Assembly (NCBI GenBank): GCA_024760905.1
Contig: CM045745.1
Span: forward strand, 588,501-652,500
Source: Plotosus lineatus
Lineage: Eukaryota; Chordata; Actinopteri; Siluriformes; Plotosidae
DNA length: 64,000 bases
Direction of reading: 5' to 3'
Part shown: positions 20,051-30,455 of the stretch, one piece after another
Layout: every line of letters begins with the position of its first letter
Position numbering within the stretch: the stretch's first letter is position 1
Program-made: the position numbers and the translations under genes
Notes under the pieces: generated by a model
What the model was told of the DNA's origin: nothing
Seen by the model: only the letters and a program-made list of their open reading frames with translations
Database searches by the model: none

Positions 20051-20327
20051 CTAAAAAATGTTTAATAATGGTTTAATTAATAAATATGTTAATAAAATGG
20101 TTTAATGGTTTAAGAAATAATTTTCTTTTACTTTTAACACATATTTCATACAAAATTGGTGTACTTTTCTCATTTTTAAAGGGTTTATGTGGTTTATCCA
20201 GTCCAAAGACTGGGGCCTTGGAACGAATCAGGCGTTTAACATATAAAATGGGACCCCTACTGACAAAATCCCCGCGTTACGAAAAAGGCGCTGGAACGGG
20301 ATAATTTCGTAGGTAGGGGGCCGACTG
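20014..20327 (-). mobile_element. TA-inserting MITE (CAGTCGGCCCCCTAC family), half copy
   Basis: Reverse-oriented A-side half: (TG)n at 20014-20047, then TTTATCCAGTCCAAAGACTG, CCCGCGTTACGAAAAAGG, and the terminus GTAGGTAGGGGGCCGACTG ending at 20327 followed by TA. Confidence 0.75.
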
Positions 20328-21013
20328 TATATACTTTTACTACAGAATTGTTGAATTTCAGTTTTTATTCTGATTGGTTAGAAAGTATAAATTTCCTGTA
20401 ACAGCAGCACCGACAGTTGTTTTCAAATTAATGTAATGCTCTCGTTGTAATATATTAAACATGTAGTGTTATATGTGCTATACAGTACACATACGATCAC
20501 AAATTGTAAACTAGGGTGGAGTGAAAATTTGTGAAAAATTACATTTTTTATTATTTTTACTTGGAATAGCAATAAAAAGCTGTGGGGAGGTGTCATCTAA
20601 AAGATTTTAAAAGTTCATCTTGATAAGTTGATATCTTAGGCTCCCCGAAGAGCGATGAAAATGACCATATTTAGGCATTTTTACTAAAAATGTTTAATTC
20701 TGATATAGTGATCCAATTTGCTTCTATATTATCAAAAACATACATTTTAGGCAGTTTGGCACTGTGTTAACATATATCGTCTCAAAAACCCCCACACATA
20801 TTCAGATGAGTCGATATGACTGTCATATATTGAAGTCTTGTTTTGTCTCAAAAACTGGCATTTTTGCCCTCGACTCCAGTCTTCTACAGATGAAGCCGTC
20901 TCGTCGATTGTTGCCTCATACAGACTGTGATGCCTCAGTCACCACCTTGATGCCCCTCTCCACAACCTGTTTGTGGCATGGGTATCTGTCGAATGTGCCA
21001 TATGCTGTCGCCA
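20014..21013 (+). repeat. Inverted duplication, left arm
   Basis: About 1.0 kb is repeated in reverse at 23925-25090. It contains the MITE half and part of the element at 20512-21302. The right arm lacks roughly 200 bp corresponding to 20440-20640 and carries an inserted SINE. Confidence 0.75.
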
Positions 21014-21302
21014 CCTGGCGATAGTTTCCTTGACTAAACTACTGCGTCCTGACCTTTCCAGTCGTACCAAATCTGTGAACTGTGAATGTTCTAATTATTT
21101 AGAGTTATTCCCTTTGTCGACAATTGTGTGCTCACATGCTCTCAAAATCAACTTGACAATCCTTATTTCGAGTGAGTTGGGGGTACCTAGAAATTTTTTA
21201 GAGATTTTTAATATTTTGCCCATGTTTATTACTGGTATTGTTACGTCTTTTCTACACTATTCTGAATTGATTATGAAATACTATATGTTTCACTCCACCC
21301 TA
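20512..21302. mobile_element. DNA-transposon-like element, TIR AGGGTGGAGTGAAA
   Basis: Left AGGGTGGAGTGAAA and right TTTCACTCCACCCT are inverted copies bounding about 790 bp. On the minus strand, part of the interior reads a decayed peptide with RYPCHTQVVERG-like sequence, clearer in the inverted arm near 23945-24010. No known transposase motif is visible. Confidence 0.55.
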
Positions 21303-21396
21303 TTTTAAACCTGAAGTGTTTTATACATTTTTAAAGTGTTTCATACAAGTACTTCTGCTTTTTCATGATTGATGATTGCTTGATTAACTGTTTGGG

Positions 21397-21681
21397 TTTT
21401 TACACCCGAGCCTAGCGGCTCATCAGGCCGGTGCTTATCCCCGGTTTCCGTAGCGTGAAGAAATCAGGAGCTGAACTCCTCCTGGATGGGACGCTAGTCC
21501 ATCGCAGGTTACCTTCCCAGTATATTTTTTACTGGTACCCATTTATACTGCTGGGTGAACAGAGGCACACTTGTGGTTGAGACCTTGCCCAGGGGTCTTA
21601 GCACAGTGAGGGTCTCAGTGGGATTCGAACTCACAACCTCCCAATCATGAGCCCAGCACTCTAACCACTACACCACCGGCT
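21397..21681 (-). mobile_element. tRNA-derived SINE (third family)
   Basis: On the minus strand the head (GTGGTGTAGTGGTTAGAGTG, then GAGTTCGAATCCC B box) is followed by a body matching 58581-58855 and ending GGTGTAAAAACCCAAA. Confidence 0.8.
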
Positions 21682-22049
21682 TTTTCATACCATTTATCAC
21701 CAGAGCAGTCATTACTTCCTACACTGCCAAAATCTAGTTTGAAAGTGGTGATGGTTTGTGAGAGATCAGCACTCATTCCATTTCACTGCAAAATCTCCAC
21801 TTCATCACTATTTTAACTGTCTTGAATCATCATGTTATTTGCAGAATCTCATGTTAATGTTGCAATATATAAATGCAAGAACTGAAATACATTTTGATTA
21901 TGCTTTTTAATTTATGTATTATTTCTTTATTATTTAAATGTCTCTTACACCACATACATTTGCCTCACTGATACTTGAAATTAAAAAAAATAATCTTTTA
22001 TGACATTTATGAGAAGTTTGACAAAATAAGTTCGGTTTTTTGTTAGCGT

Positions 22050-23237
22050 TAGTTATAATGAAGTTTTCTGACGACACCGCTGTGGTAGTCCTCGTATCAG
22101 ACAATGGTGGGACCCACTACAGAGAGGAGATTCAGCACCTGATAAACTGGTGTTCAACTAATAACCTCATTCTGAACACCAGCAAGACCAAAGAGGTCAT
22201 AATGGACTCCAGTAGGACCAGGAAGACAGAACATGCGCCTCAGAGTATTCATGGGGAGGTGGTAGACGGTGTGAACAGTATAAAGTTCCTGGGCACCCAC
22301 ATTTCATCTGATCTGTCCTTGTCTGTCAACACCTCACATCTGGTGAAGAACATCCAACAATAGCTGAGAAATTCTTCCTCAGGAAGTTGAAATGTACTGG
22401 ATTCTTCTCTCAGCTGTTGAAGAACTTCTACAGCACTACAATTGCAAGTATTCTCTGTCTCGGTGCAACCCTGCGGTACGGCAAGCTGCACTGCTCAGGA
22501 CAGAAAAGAATTTGCCTGGGTGGTGGAGAACTGCACAGGAGCTCGCTGGCTGCCGTCTACCAGATCTGGACACAATATATGCTGTCCAGGTCTAGGAGAA
22601 GGCCAGCCGCAACACAACGGATCCCACACACCCAGGGAATGGACTGTTTGTACCACTTCCTTCGGGAAGGCAGTACAGAAACATCAAAAGCAGCACAACC
22701 AGACTCAAAAACAGCTTTTACCCCAGAGTAGTGAAAGCCATCACCCCTACCCACTCTCAATCTCACAGACACACGCCGACCTCCTCCACTGACACATACT
22801 CACTCACTCACATACTCACTCACTCATACACACTCGTACTCAGAAAGTTCTTTGTTAAAGGACATTTAATATACAAACTCTACAACTGTATTGCATTGCT
22901 GCACTTTACCTCATTTACATCCTAGTCTATCTGCACCTTGCTGCTACTATTTAGTTATTTATTCCATTTTCACAATGAATCAATGTACATATTGTATATC
23001 TCATACATATTGTATATCTCAGTGTTTCTCATTCATGGGTACAGACTTTACATTTTTATTTTATATTTTCACTTAAAGTTTAGTGTACAGAATTACTTGT
23101 ATTATTATTCTGCTCTTGACAGCATGAATTACAGTTTTTGTCCAGTTTGCACCTTTTTAACTTGTTTTCACCTGTTAATGCTGAGAGCCTCATCCAAAAT
23201 TTTGTTGTGTGAACATAATAACAATAAAAGCACTTGA
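22050..23237 (+). mobile_element. L2-clade LINE 3' fragment, decayed
   Basis: Begins at the catalytic FADD-type box (MKFSDDTAVV) and reads QHLINWCSTNNLILNTSKTK, GVNSIKFLGTHIS, then frameshifts through the C-terminus to a 3' UTR ending ACAATAAAAGCACTTGAATC. Confidence 0.8.
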
Positions 23238-23565
23238 ATCATTGATATGAGGTCCACCATGGTGGTGTCATCAACAAACTTCACAAGTGTGTCTATGGAG
23301 TGGCTAGCATAGTACTTGTGCGTAAAGAGGCTGAAGAGGGCCGGGCTGAGCACCCAGCCCTGTGGTGTCCAGTGTTCAGGATCAGGTTATGTAGAGTTTC
23401 CTATCCTCACCACCTGAGGTCATTTTGTGAGAAAGTCGTTGATTCATGAACACAAAGTGATTAACAGTCCCAAGATGTTTCTCTGGGAGAACAGTGTTGA
23501 AAACTGAACTGAAATCCACAAATAGCATCCCGACATAAGCGTTCAGGTGCTCCAGGTAAGTCATA
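23238..23565 (-). mobile_element. L2-clade LINE fragment, inverted
   Basis: The minus strand reads reverse-transcriptase blocks: AYVGMLFVDFSSVFNTVLP (block A-like), LSPALFSLFTHKYYA and LVKFVDDTTMVDLIS. It stops at the same box where the plus-strand fragment at 22050 begins. Confidence 0.75.
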
Positions 23566-23571
23566 GCTGTA

Positions 23572-23677
23572 TAGCAGGGGTGGTGAACATGCGGCTCTCG
23601 ATCAATAAGAATGTGGCTCTTTGCCTCTTATCATATTTCTATATACTGTGGCTCTTTGCCACGTTTCATGTTTCGTC

Positions 23678-23710
<33 letters not shown>

Positions 23711-23750
23711 CACACTTAAATCCATCAGGTTTTTAAAAACAAATAATAAA
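23572..23750 (+). mobile_element. hAT-like MITE fragment (CAGGGGTGGTGAACATGCGG)
   Basis: The 5' terminus CAGGGGTGGTGAACATGCGG with repeated GTGGCTCTTTGCC is a common hAT-derived fish repeat. The other terminus was not located. Confidence 0.45.
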
Positions 23751-23936
23751 TAATATTTTTAAATAATTTTGACAGGTTGACTGTTTTTTATGCCGCGTCT
23801 GACACACAAGTGACCACCAATCATCTGAGCGGATGGCGTCTCATGCTGGGAAATTAAGTAAACATTTTCTTTGCATGCAGGATTACCCTCTTTGTCAAAA
23901 TGGCAAAATGCAAAGCTCAACAAAAATGGCGATAGC

Positions 23937-24016
23937 ATATGGCACATTCGACAGATACCCATGCCACACACAGGTTGTGGAGAGGGGCATCAAGGTGGTG
24001 ACTGAGGCATCATAGT
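23937..24016 (+). pseudogene. Relic peptide with PCHTQVVER motif
   Basis: A short frame IAYGTFDRYPCHTQVVERG then IKVVTEAS ends in a stop. I recall similar PCHTQxVER sequences in uncharacterised fish proteins linked to repeats, but cannot name the family. The mirrored sequence in the left arm is more decayed. Confidence 0.3.
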
Positions 24017-24382
24017 CTGTATGTGGCAACAATTGACGAGACAAATCTGTACAAGTCTGGAGTCGAGGGCAAAAATGCCAGTTTTCGAGACAAAACAAGA
24101 CTTCAATATATGACAGTCATATCGCCTCATCTGAATATGTGTGGGGTTTTTTGAGACGATATATGTTAACAACTGGGCCAAAATGCCTAAAATATATGTT
24201 TTTGATAATATAGAAGCAAATTGGATCACTATATCAGAATTAAACATTTTTAGTAAAAATACCTAAATATGGTCATCAATATGGGGGAGCCTAACTGTCG
24301 GTGCTGCTGGTACAGAAATTTATACTTTCTAACCAATCAGAATAAAAAATAAAATTCAACAATTCTGTCGTAAAAGTATATG

Positions 24383-25035
24383 CAATCGGCTCCCTACCTA
24401 CGGAATTATCCCATTCCAGCACCTTTTTCGTAACGCGGGGATTTCGTCAGTAGGGATCGCATTTTACATGTTAAATGCCTGATTCGTTCCTAGCCTCCAG
24501 TCTTTGGACTGGATAAACCACATAAACCCTTTAAAAATGATAAAAGTACAAAATTTTGTATGAAATATGTGTTAAAAGTAAAAGAAAATTATTTATTAAA
24601 CCATTTAAACATTTAATTAATATATTAAACCATTTCATTAACATATTTATTAATTAAACTATTAAACAGGGGCAGTGGTGGTCTCGTGCTATGGGGCGCT
24701 GCATCGCTGATCCAAAGGTTGAGGGTTCGAGTCCCACTCTCCACAAGGTTGTCACTGTTCCCCCAGTGCAGCTAACTGGGTTATCAAAGGCCGGCCATGC
24801 CTCTCACTGTCTATGGTGTGAGGCATGTAAAAGAACCATTGCTGACTTTCGACAACAGTAGGCTGCAAAGCCGTCAGCGTGTTTCCGCCCTGCGATGGCC
24901 TGGCGAGCTGTCCAGGGTGTACTCTGCCCTCACCCAGAGTCGGTTGGAATGGGCACCAGCCTCCCCTCAACCCTAATTAGGATGAAGCGGTTACAGAAAA
25001 TGAACTGATGAACTAAACCATTAAACATTTTTTAT

Positions 25036-25081
<46 letters not shown>

Positions 25082-25662
25082 GCACACACACATTACAATG
25101 CACATGTTTATTCTAGCTTTGCGAGCCATGCCCACAAGACGTGGAATTCAAATTGCATTCCCTGCTTGACAAAGGAGGTCCGAACTCAACTTTAACTTGA
25201 TTCCTTGAAGGATCGGAATTCCAGATGAGCTCAAATGCGCCCACATTTATTAAACATTTACTGAATTAAACAACTTAAAAAACTAAACTAAAACCTAAAG
25301 AGTTAAGCTTGTCTCTCTCTCACACGCACTCGTACGCACACACATGGATGGGATGTTTAATTTAAAGCAGAATTACAGTACCTTTTGAAAGATCAGGGGT
25401 CCTCACTGTATTTCCGCTTTAAGGTCTCCTTCTGGTTCTGCGTCATCCCTCCTAGCCAATGGGAGGCCAACGGGGTGAGATGTTGAGACAGCCAATGAGA
25501 GAGCAACTCGTGCATCATGTGAAATTTTGATTGCCACGTTTGAATTTAGAATTTTTCGTAAGAGGGGGTTGTTTTCGTTTTCTGGGGAGGTAAACTTAGG
25601 AAAATGTTTTTCGTAACCCAGGGATTTCGTACCCAGGGGCTTCGTAAGTAGGGGGCCGACTG
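24383..25662 (+). mobile_element. TA-inserting MITE with a nested SINE
   Basis: Termini CAATCGGCTCCCTACCTACG (24383) and GTAAGTAGGGGGCCGACTG (25662). It contains the SINE 24667-25014 and a long (CA)n run (25038-25092). The body matches 57352-58117 (CAAATGCGCCCACATTTATT, CAATGAGAGAGCAACTCG). Confidence 0.8.
24667..25014 (+). mobile_element. tRNA-headed SINE with AATGAATGA-type tail
   Basis: Head GGCAGTGGTGGTCTCGTGC with B box GGTTCGAGTCCC, then CTAACTGGGTTATCAAAGGC, GCCCTGCGATGGCCTGGCG, and tail CCCTAATTAGGATGAAGCGG. Confidence 0.85.
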
Positions 25663-25732
25663 TAATAGCAGGTTGCCTCCACTCCAGTAATCTCGAGTAC
25701 CCTTATCCAGTAATTGGAGACCAATAGGACAG

Positions 25733-25955
25733 CATCCATTGCTTTTACTTTCTACCCATAAAATTAATCATCATCATCATCATCCACTTCTTTTGGGGTT
25801 ATGTTGCGGGGACAGAAACCTAAGCAATGAGGTCCAGACTTCCCTCTCCCCAGTTACTTCCTCCAGCTCTTCCGGGGGGACACCGAAAGCATTCGGGAGG
25901 CATTCTGACAAGATGCCCGAGCCACTTCTGCTGGCCCCTCTGAATTTATGAGTTG
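25733..25955 (-). mobile_element. Rex3-like RTE 3' end fragment
   Basis: Starts with an ATC repeat (25768-25782, the reverse of an ATG-type tail). The minus strand then matches the C-terminal region of the element at 27083-30452 (ELEEVTGEREVWTSLLRFLS). Strongly 5'-truncated, about 200 bp. Confidence 0.75.
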
Positions 25956-26085
25956 CATTGATTTGAATGACTGCAGAGACAAGTAAATTACAATTTTGCT
26001 TGCAAAAAAAACCATTTAGATTCAAAAAAGACGTTGAATAAAACGTTACTTTCAATGAAAATTTCCAATGTTTATTTGAGCCTGA

Positions 26086-26366
26086 GGCAGTGGTGGCCTG
26101 GTGGTAAAGGTGCTGGATTACTGATCCCAATGTTGGGGGTTCAAGCCCCACTCTCCACAGTGTAGCGAACTGGTTTATCAAAAGGGCAGCCATGGTCCAT
26201 ACTGTCTATGGTGTCAGGGTCATGTAAAAGAACCAGTGTCTTCCTGCCCTGCGATGGCCTGGCAAGCTGTTCAGGGTGTACTCTGCCCTCGCCCGGAGCC
26301 GGCTGGGATGGGCGCCAGCCTTCTCACCACCCTAATTAGGATTAAGTAGTTGAGAAAATGAATGAA
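26086..26366 (+). mobile_element. tRNA-headed SINE
   Basis: Head GGCAGTGGTGGCCTGGTGG, B box GGTTCAAGCCCC, then GCCCTGCGATGGCCTGGCA and an AATGAATGA-type tail. Same family as 24667-25014. Confidence 0.85.
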
Positions 26367-27786
26367 ATGTAGTTGAGGCCTTCTTGTATTTTTATAAAGA
26401 AAAAGCATATATATCCCACAAAGCGAGGGACAGGGTGCAGCCGGATGTGTTAATGGGTTGGGTAGCCTACCTCACCCTCACTCCCTTCATGGGATTTTCT
26501 TTTTCTTTATTTTCGTGAAATTAATGTTGTTTTGTCATAGTTTTACAAAAATAACACTGAAAAGTATATGAAGACTTTAAGAAGGAGCCTGCTCAACATT
26601 CTTTTAAGTAATATTAATGCTTAATACTGCACTGATCAATGCAGCCATGAAGGGAGGCAGAAGCCAATGTTCATCCTCACGCCGGTCCCAAGCCCGGATA
26701 AATGCAGAAGGTTGTTTCAGGAAGGGCATCCGACGTGAAACATTTGCCAAATTTGTTATGTGAGTCATCAATAAGAATGTCATACCGGATGGGTTAAGGC
26801 CCAGGTTAACAACGACCACCATCAGTGCTGTTAACCAACAGGGTGCTGGTGGAAACTGGGCTACTGTTGGTCAAAGAAGGATAGGTGGGAGGTGTGTGCG
26901 TAGGCAGAAAGAGAAGAGGAAAAGCATGAGTCTAGGACTGAGAGTAGGGACTTCGAATGTTGGAACTATGACAGGAAAAAGTAGAGAGCTGGCTGATATG
27001 ATGCAGAGGAGGAAGATGGACATTGTTATGAGCATGTAAATATTTGTATAAATGTAAATATAAAACTAATGGATGTATAACCCCTCTCCCTGAATCGCCA
27101 ACTTATCATGGTGGAGGGGTTTGTGTGACCTAATAATCCTAGGAGCTATGTTGTCAGGGGCATAATGCCCCTGGTAGGGTCACCCAAGGCAAACAGGTCC
27201 TGGGTGAAGGTCCAGACGAAGTGCGATTCAGAAAACCCTTAAGATATCGAAGGGACAGCAAAGGAAGCAGTCTCCCTTGCCCAAATGCGGGTCACCGGGG
27301 TTCCCTCCTGGAGCGAGGCCCGGGGGAGGGGCACAAAGGTGAGCACCTGGTGGTTGGGCTTCTGCCCATGGAGCCTGGCCAGGCCTGGCCTGAAAAGGAG
27401 ACATGGGTCCGCCCTCCCATGGATCCACCACCCGTGGGAGGAGTTTTGAGGGTTGGGTGGCAGCCGAAGACATGGGTTCTGTTGAACCGATCCTCGGCTA
27501 CTTACTCTGACCCTCAGGACATGGAATGTCACCTCTCTGACGGGGAAGGAGCCTGATCTGGTGCGTGAGGTGGAGAGATACCGACTACATATAGTCGGGC
27601 TCACCTCAATGCATAGCTTGGGCTCTGGAACCACCCATCTCAAGAGAAGCTGGACCTTATTTTATTCTGGAGTTGCTCATGGGGAGAAGCGGCGAGCTGA
27701 TGTGGGTATTCTTGTTGCCCCCCCGTCTTGGTGCCCAAATGTTGGGGTTCTCCCCGATTGACAAAAGAGTAGCATCGCTCCGTCTT

Positions 27787-27822
27787 TGGGTGGTGGTGGT
27801 GGTGGTGGTGGTGGTGGTGGTG
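27787..27822. repeat. (GGT)n microsatellite inside the endonuclease region
   Basis: Encodes a run of Val in the element frame, just upstream of the ICAYAPN motif. Confidence 0.85.
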
Positions 27823-29362
27823 GGGCTGACTGTTATTTGTGCTTATGCACCAAATGACAGTTCAGAGTACCCACACTTTTTGGAGTCCTTGGGTTGTGTG
27901 TTGGAGAACGCTGCCTCAGGAGACTCACTGGTTGTCCTGGGAGACTTCAATGCCCATGTGGGCAACGATAGTGTGACCTGAAAGGGTGTGATCGGTAGGT
28001 ACGGCCTCTCCAGTCTGAACCCGAATGGTGTTTCATTGTTGGACTTCTGTGCTCGTCACAGTTTGTCTATCACGAACGCCATGTTCGAACATAAGAGTGC
28101 CCATAAGTGCACTTGGCACCAGGACACCCTACTAGGTCGCAGTTTGATGATTGACTTTGTAGTCATGTCATCGGACTTGCGGCTATATGTTCTGGACACT
28201 TGAGTGAAGAGAGGAGCTGAGCTGTCTACCGATCACCACCTGGTGGTGAGTTGGCTTCGGTGGTGGGGGAGGCTGCCTTCCACACCTGGCATGCCCAAGC
28301 ATGTAATCAGGGTCTGCCGGGAACGTTTGGCAGAGTCCCTGGTCCAAAAAGCCTTTAACTCCCACCTCTGGCAGACCTACAACCATGTCCCGGAGGAGGC
28401 GGGGGACATGGAATCTGAATGGGCCATGCTCTGTGTCTCCATTGCTGAGGCGGCAGCCCATATCTGTGGATGGAAGGTCACCGGTGCTTGTCGTGGCAGT
28501 AACCCCTGAACCCAGTGATGGACACCTGTGGTAAAGGGGGCCGTCCAGCTGAAAAAGGAGGCCTATCGGATTTTATTAGCCTGTGGGACTCCTGAGGAAG
28601 CAAACAAGTACGTGCTGCAGCCAAGGCTGTTGCAGATGCAAAATTTCGGGCATGGGAGGAGTTTGGTGAGGGCCTAGAGAGTGATTATTGGTTGGCCTCA
28701 AAAAGGTTCTGGACCGCCATCCGACGCCTTAGGAGGGGGAAATAGTTCTCCACAAACACTGTTTACAGTGGAGGTGCTTACCTCGACTGGGGATGTTGTT
28801 GAGAGGTGGAGGGAATACTTTGAGGACCTCCTCAAGCCCACCAACATGCCCTCCGTGGAAGAGGAAGACCCTAAGGGTTCGGGTGGTGGTCTACCAATCA
28901 CTGGAGTGGAGGTCACTGAGGTTGTCAAAAAACTCCTCGGTGGTCGAGCTCCGGGGTTGGACGAGAGCCGCCTGGAATATCTCAGGGCTCTGGATGCTGT
29001 AGGATTGTCTTGGTTGACATGTCTCTGCAACATTGTGTGGTCATCGGGGGCTGTACCACTGGATTGGCAAACTGGGGTGGTGGTCCCGATATTTAAGAAG
29101 GGGTCCCCCTTCTTATTATCAAGGAATCACACTCCTCAGCCTACCTGGGAAAGTCTATGCAGGGGTACTAGAGAGGAGGATCCGACCGATAGTCGAACCT
29201 CGGATTCAGGAGGAGCAATGTTGTTTTCGTCCTGGCCATAGCACTTTAGACTAACTCTATACACTCCACAGGATTCTGGAGGGGGCATGGGAGTTTGCCC
29301 AATCTGTCCACATGTGCTTTGTGGATTTGGAGAAGGCTTACGACCGTGTCCCTTGAACAATC

Positions 29363-30004
29363 TTGTGGGACGTGCTCCGAGAGTATGGCATTCCGGACCC
29401 GTTGCTACGGGCCATTTGGTTGCTTTATCACCGGAACCAGAGTTTGGTCCATATTGGCAATAGCAGGTCGAATTCGTTTCCGGTGGGAGTTGGAGTCCGC
29501 CAAGGCTGTCCTTTGTCACCGATTCTGTTCAGAATTTTTATGGACAGAATTTCTAAGCACAGTCGAGGCGTTGAGGGGTTCTGGTTTGGTGGCCATCGGA
29601 TCTCATCTCTTCTTTTTGCAGATGATGATGTCCTTTTGGCTTCATCAAGTTGGGACCTCCAGCTCTCATTGAAGCAAGTCACAGCTGAATGCGAAGCAGC
29701 CGGGATGAAGATCAGTAGCTCCAAGTCAGAGGCCATGGTTCCCAGTCAGACAAGGGTGGAATGCACCCTCCGGGTCGGGAATGAGGTCCTGCCCCAAGTG
29801 GAGGAGTTCAAGTATCTTGGGGTCTTGTTCACGAGTGAGGGAAGGATGGAGCGAGAGATCGACAGATGGATCGCTGCAGCCTCTGCTGTTAAGCGGAGCC
29901 TGTATCGGTCCGTCGTGGTGAAGGAGCTGAGCCGCAAGGAAAGGTCTTATTTAACCAGTCGATCTATGTTCCAACCCTCACCTATGGTCACTAGCTTTGG
30001 GTAG
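29363..30004 (+). CDS. Rex3-like reverse transcriptase ORF fragment
   Basis: The longest open piece of the nested element (213 aa). It covers the reverse transcriptase palm from LLRAIWLLYHRNQSLVHIGN through the catalytic box FADDD to the thumb region, and stops at 30002-30004. Upstream, block A (CFVDFGEG-like, near 29320) lies in another frame. An isolated fragment, not expected to be active. Confidence 0.75.
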   Translation: MWDVLREYGIPDPLLRAIWLLYHRNQSLVHIGNSRSNSFPVGVGVRQGCPLSPILFRIFMDRISKHSRGVEGFWFGGHRISSLLFADDDVLLASSSWDLQLSLKQVTAECEAAGMKISSSKSEAMVPSQTRVECTLRVGNEVLPQVEEFKYLGVLFTSEGRMEREIDRWIAAASAVKRSLYRSVVVKELSRKERSYLTSRSMFQPSPMVTSFG

Positions 30005-30405
30005 TGACCGAAAGAACAAGATCGCGGATACAAGCAGCTGAAATGAGTTTCCTCCGTCGGGTGGCGGGGTTCTCCCTTAGTGATAAAGTAAGTAGCTCTA
30101 CAATCCTTGGAGCCCTCGGAGTAGATCCGCTGCTCCTCCGCATTGAGAGGGGCCAGTTGAAGTGGCTCTGGCATCTGGTCAGAATGCCTCCCGGACACCT
30201 GCCTGGTGTGGTGTTTTGGGCATGTCCAACCGGGAAGAGACCCCGGGGTTGACCTAGAACACGCTGGAGGGACTGTCTCTCAGCTTGTCTGGAACCGCCT
30301 CGGTGTCCCCCCCCCGGGAGAGTTGGAGGAAGTGGCTGGGGAGAGGGACGTCTGGACCTCTTTGCTTCGGTTGCTGCCCCCGCGACCCGACCCTGGACTT
30401 AGCGG

Positions 30406-30407
30406 AA

Positions 30408-30452
<45 letters not shown>
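30406..30452. repeat. (GAT)n tail of the Rex3-like element
   Basis: A trinucleotide run at the 3' terminus of the element, immediately before the right target duplication. Confidence 0.85.

Positions 30453-30455
<3 letters not shown>

Larger units (their letters stand above)
23925..25090 (-). repeat. Inverted duplication, right arm
   Basis: Reverse copy of 20014-21013. It ends in the MITE and (CA)n region and carries a SINE (24667-25014) absent from the left arm. Confidence 0.75.
27083..30452 (+). mobile_element. Rex3-like RTE LINE (RTE-B), about 3.4 kb
   Basis: A second RTE-clade family. Endonuclease: [33 protein letters not shown] and GRSLMIDFVVMSS (27780-28200). Reverse transcriptase: VGVRQGCPLSPILFRIFMDR, LLFADDDVLLASSS and VEEFKYLGVLFTSEGRME (29363-30004). 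C-terminus: MSFLRRVAGFSL and GEREVWTSLLRLL. The 3' tail is an ATG repeat, as I recall for Rex3. It is flanked by a 12-bp duplication GGATGTATAACC (27071-27082 and 30453-30464). Stops at 27979, 28201 and 28507, frameshifts and an expanded GGT run kill the frame. Confidence 0.8.

Noticed and set aside
21397..21681. CTGATGAG hammerhead-like core in the third SINE family (also near 58798-58840)
   Set aside because: The core is not followed by a closing GAAA segment or a matching stem I, unlike the motifs at 11041-11172.
22050..23565. Twin-priming (5' inversion) as the origin of the opposed L2 halves
   Set aside because: Twin priming would place the inverted 5' part to the left of the plus-strand 3' part; here it lies beyond the 3' end.
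24667..24760. Possible tRNA genes at the A/B-box sequences in several places
   Set aside because: Each is fused to a repeated body and tail and several have target duplications, so they are SINE heads, not tRNA genes.
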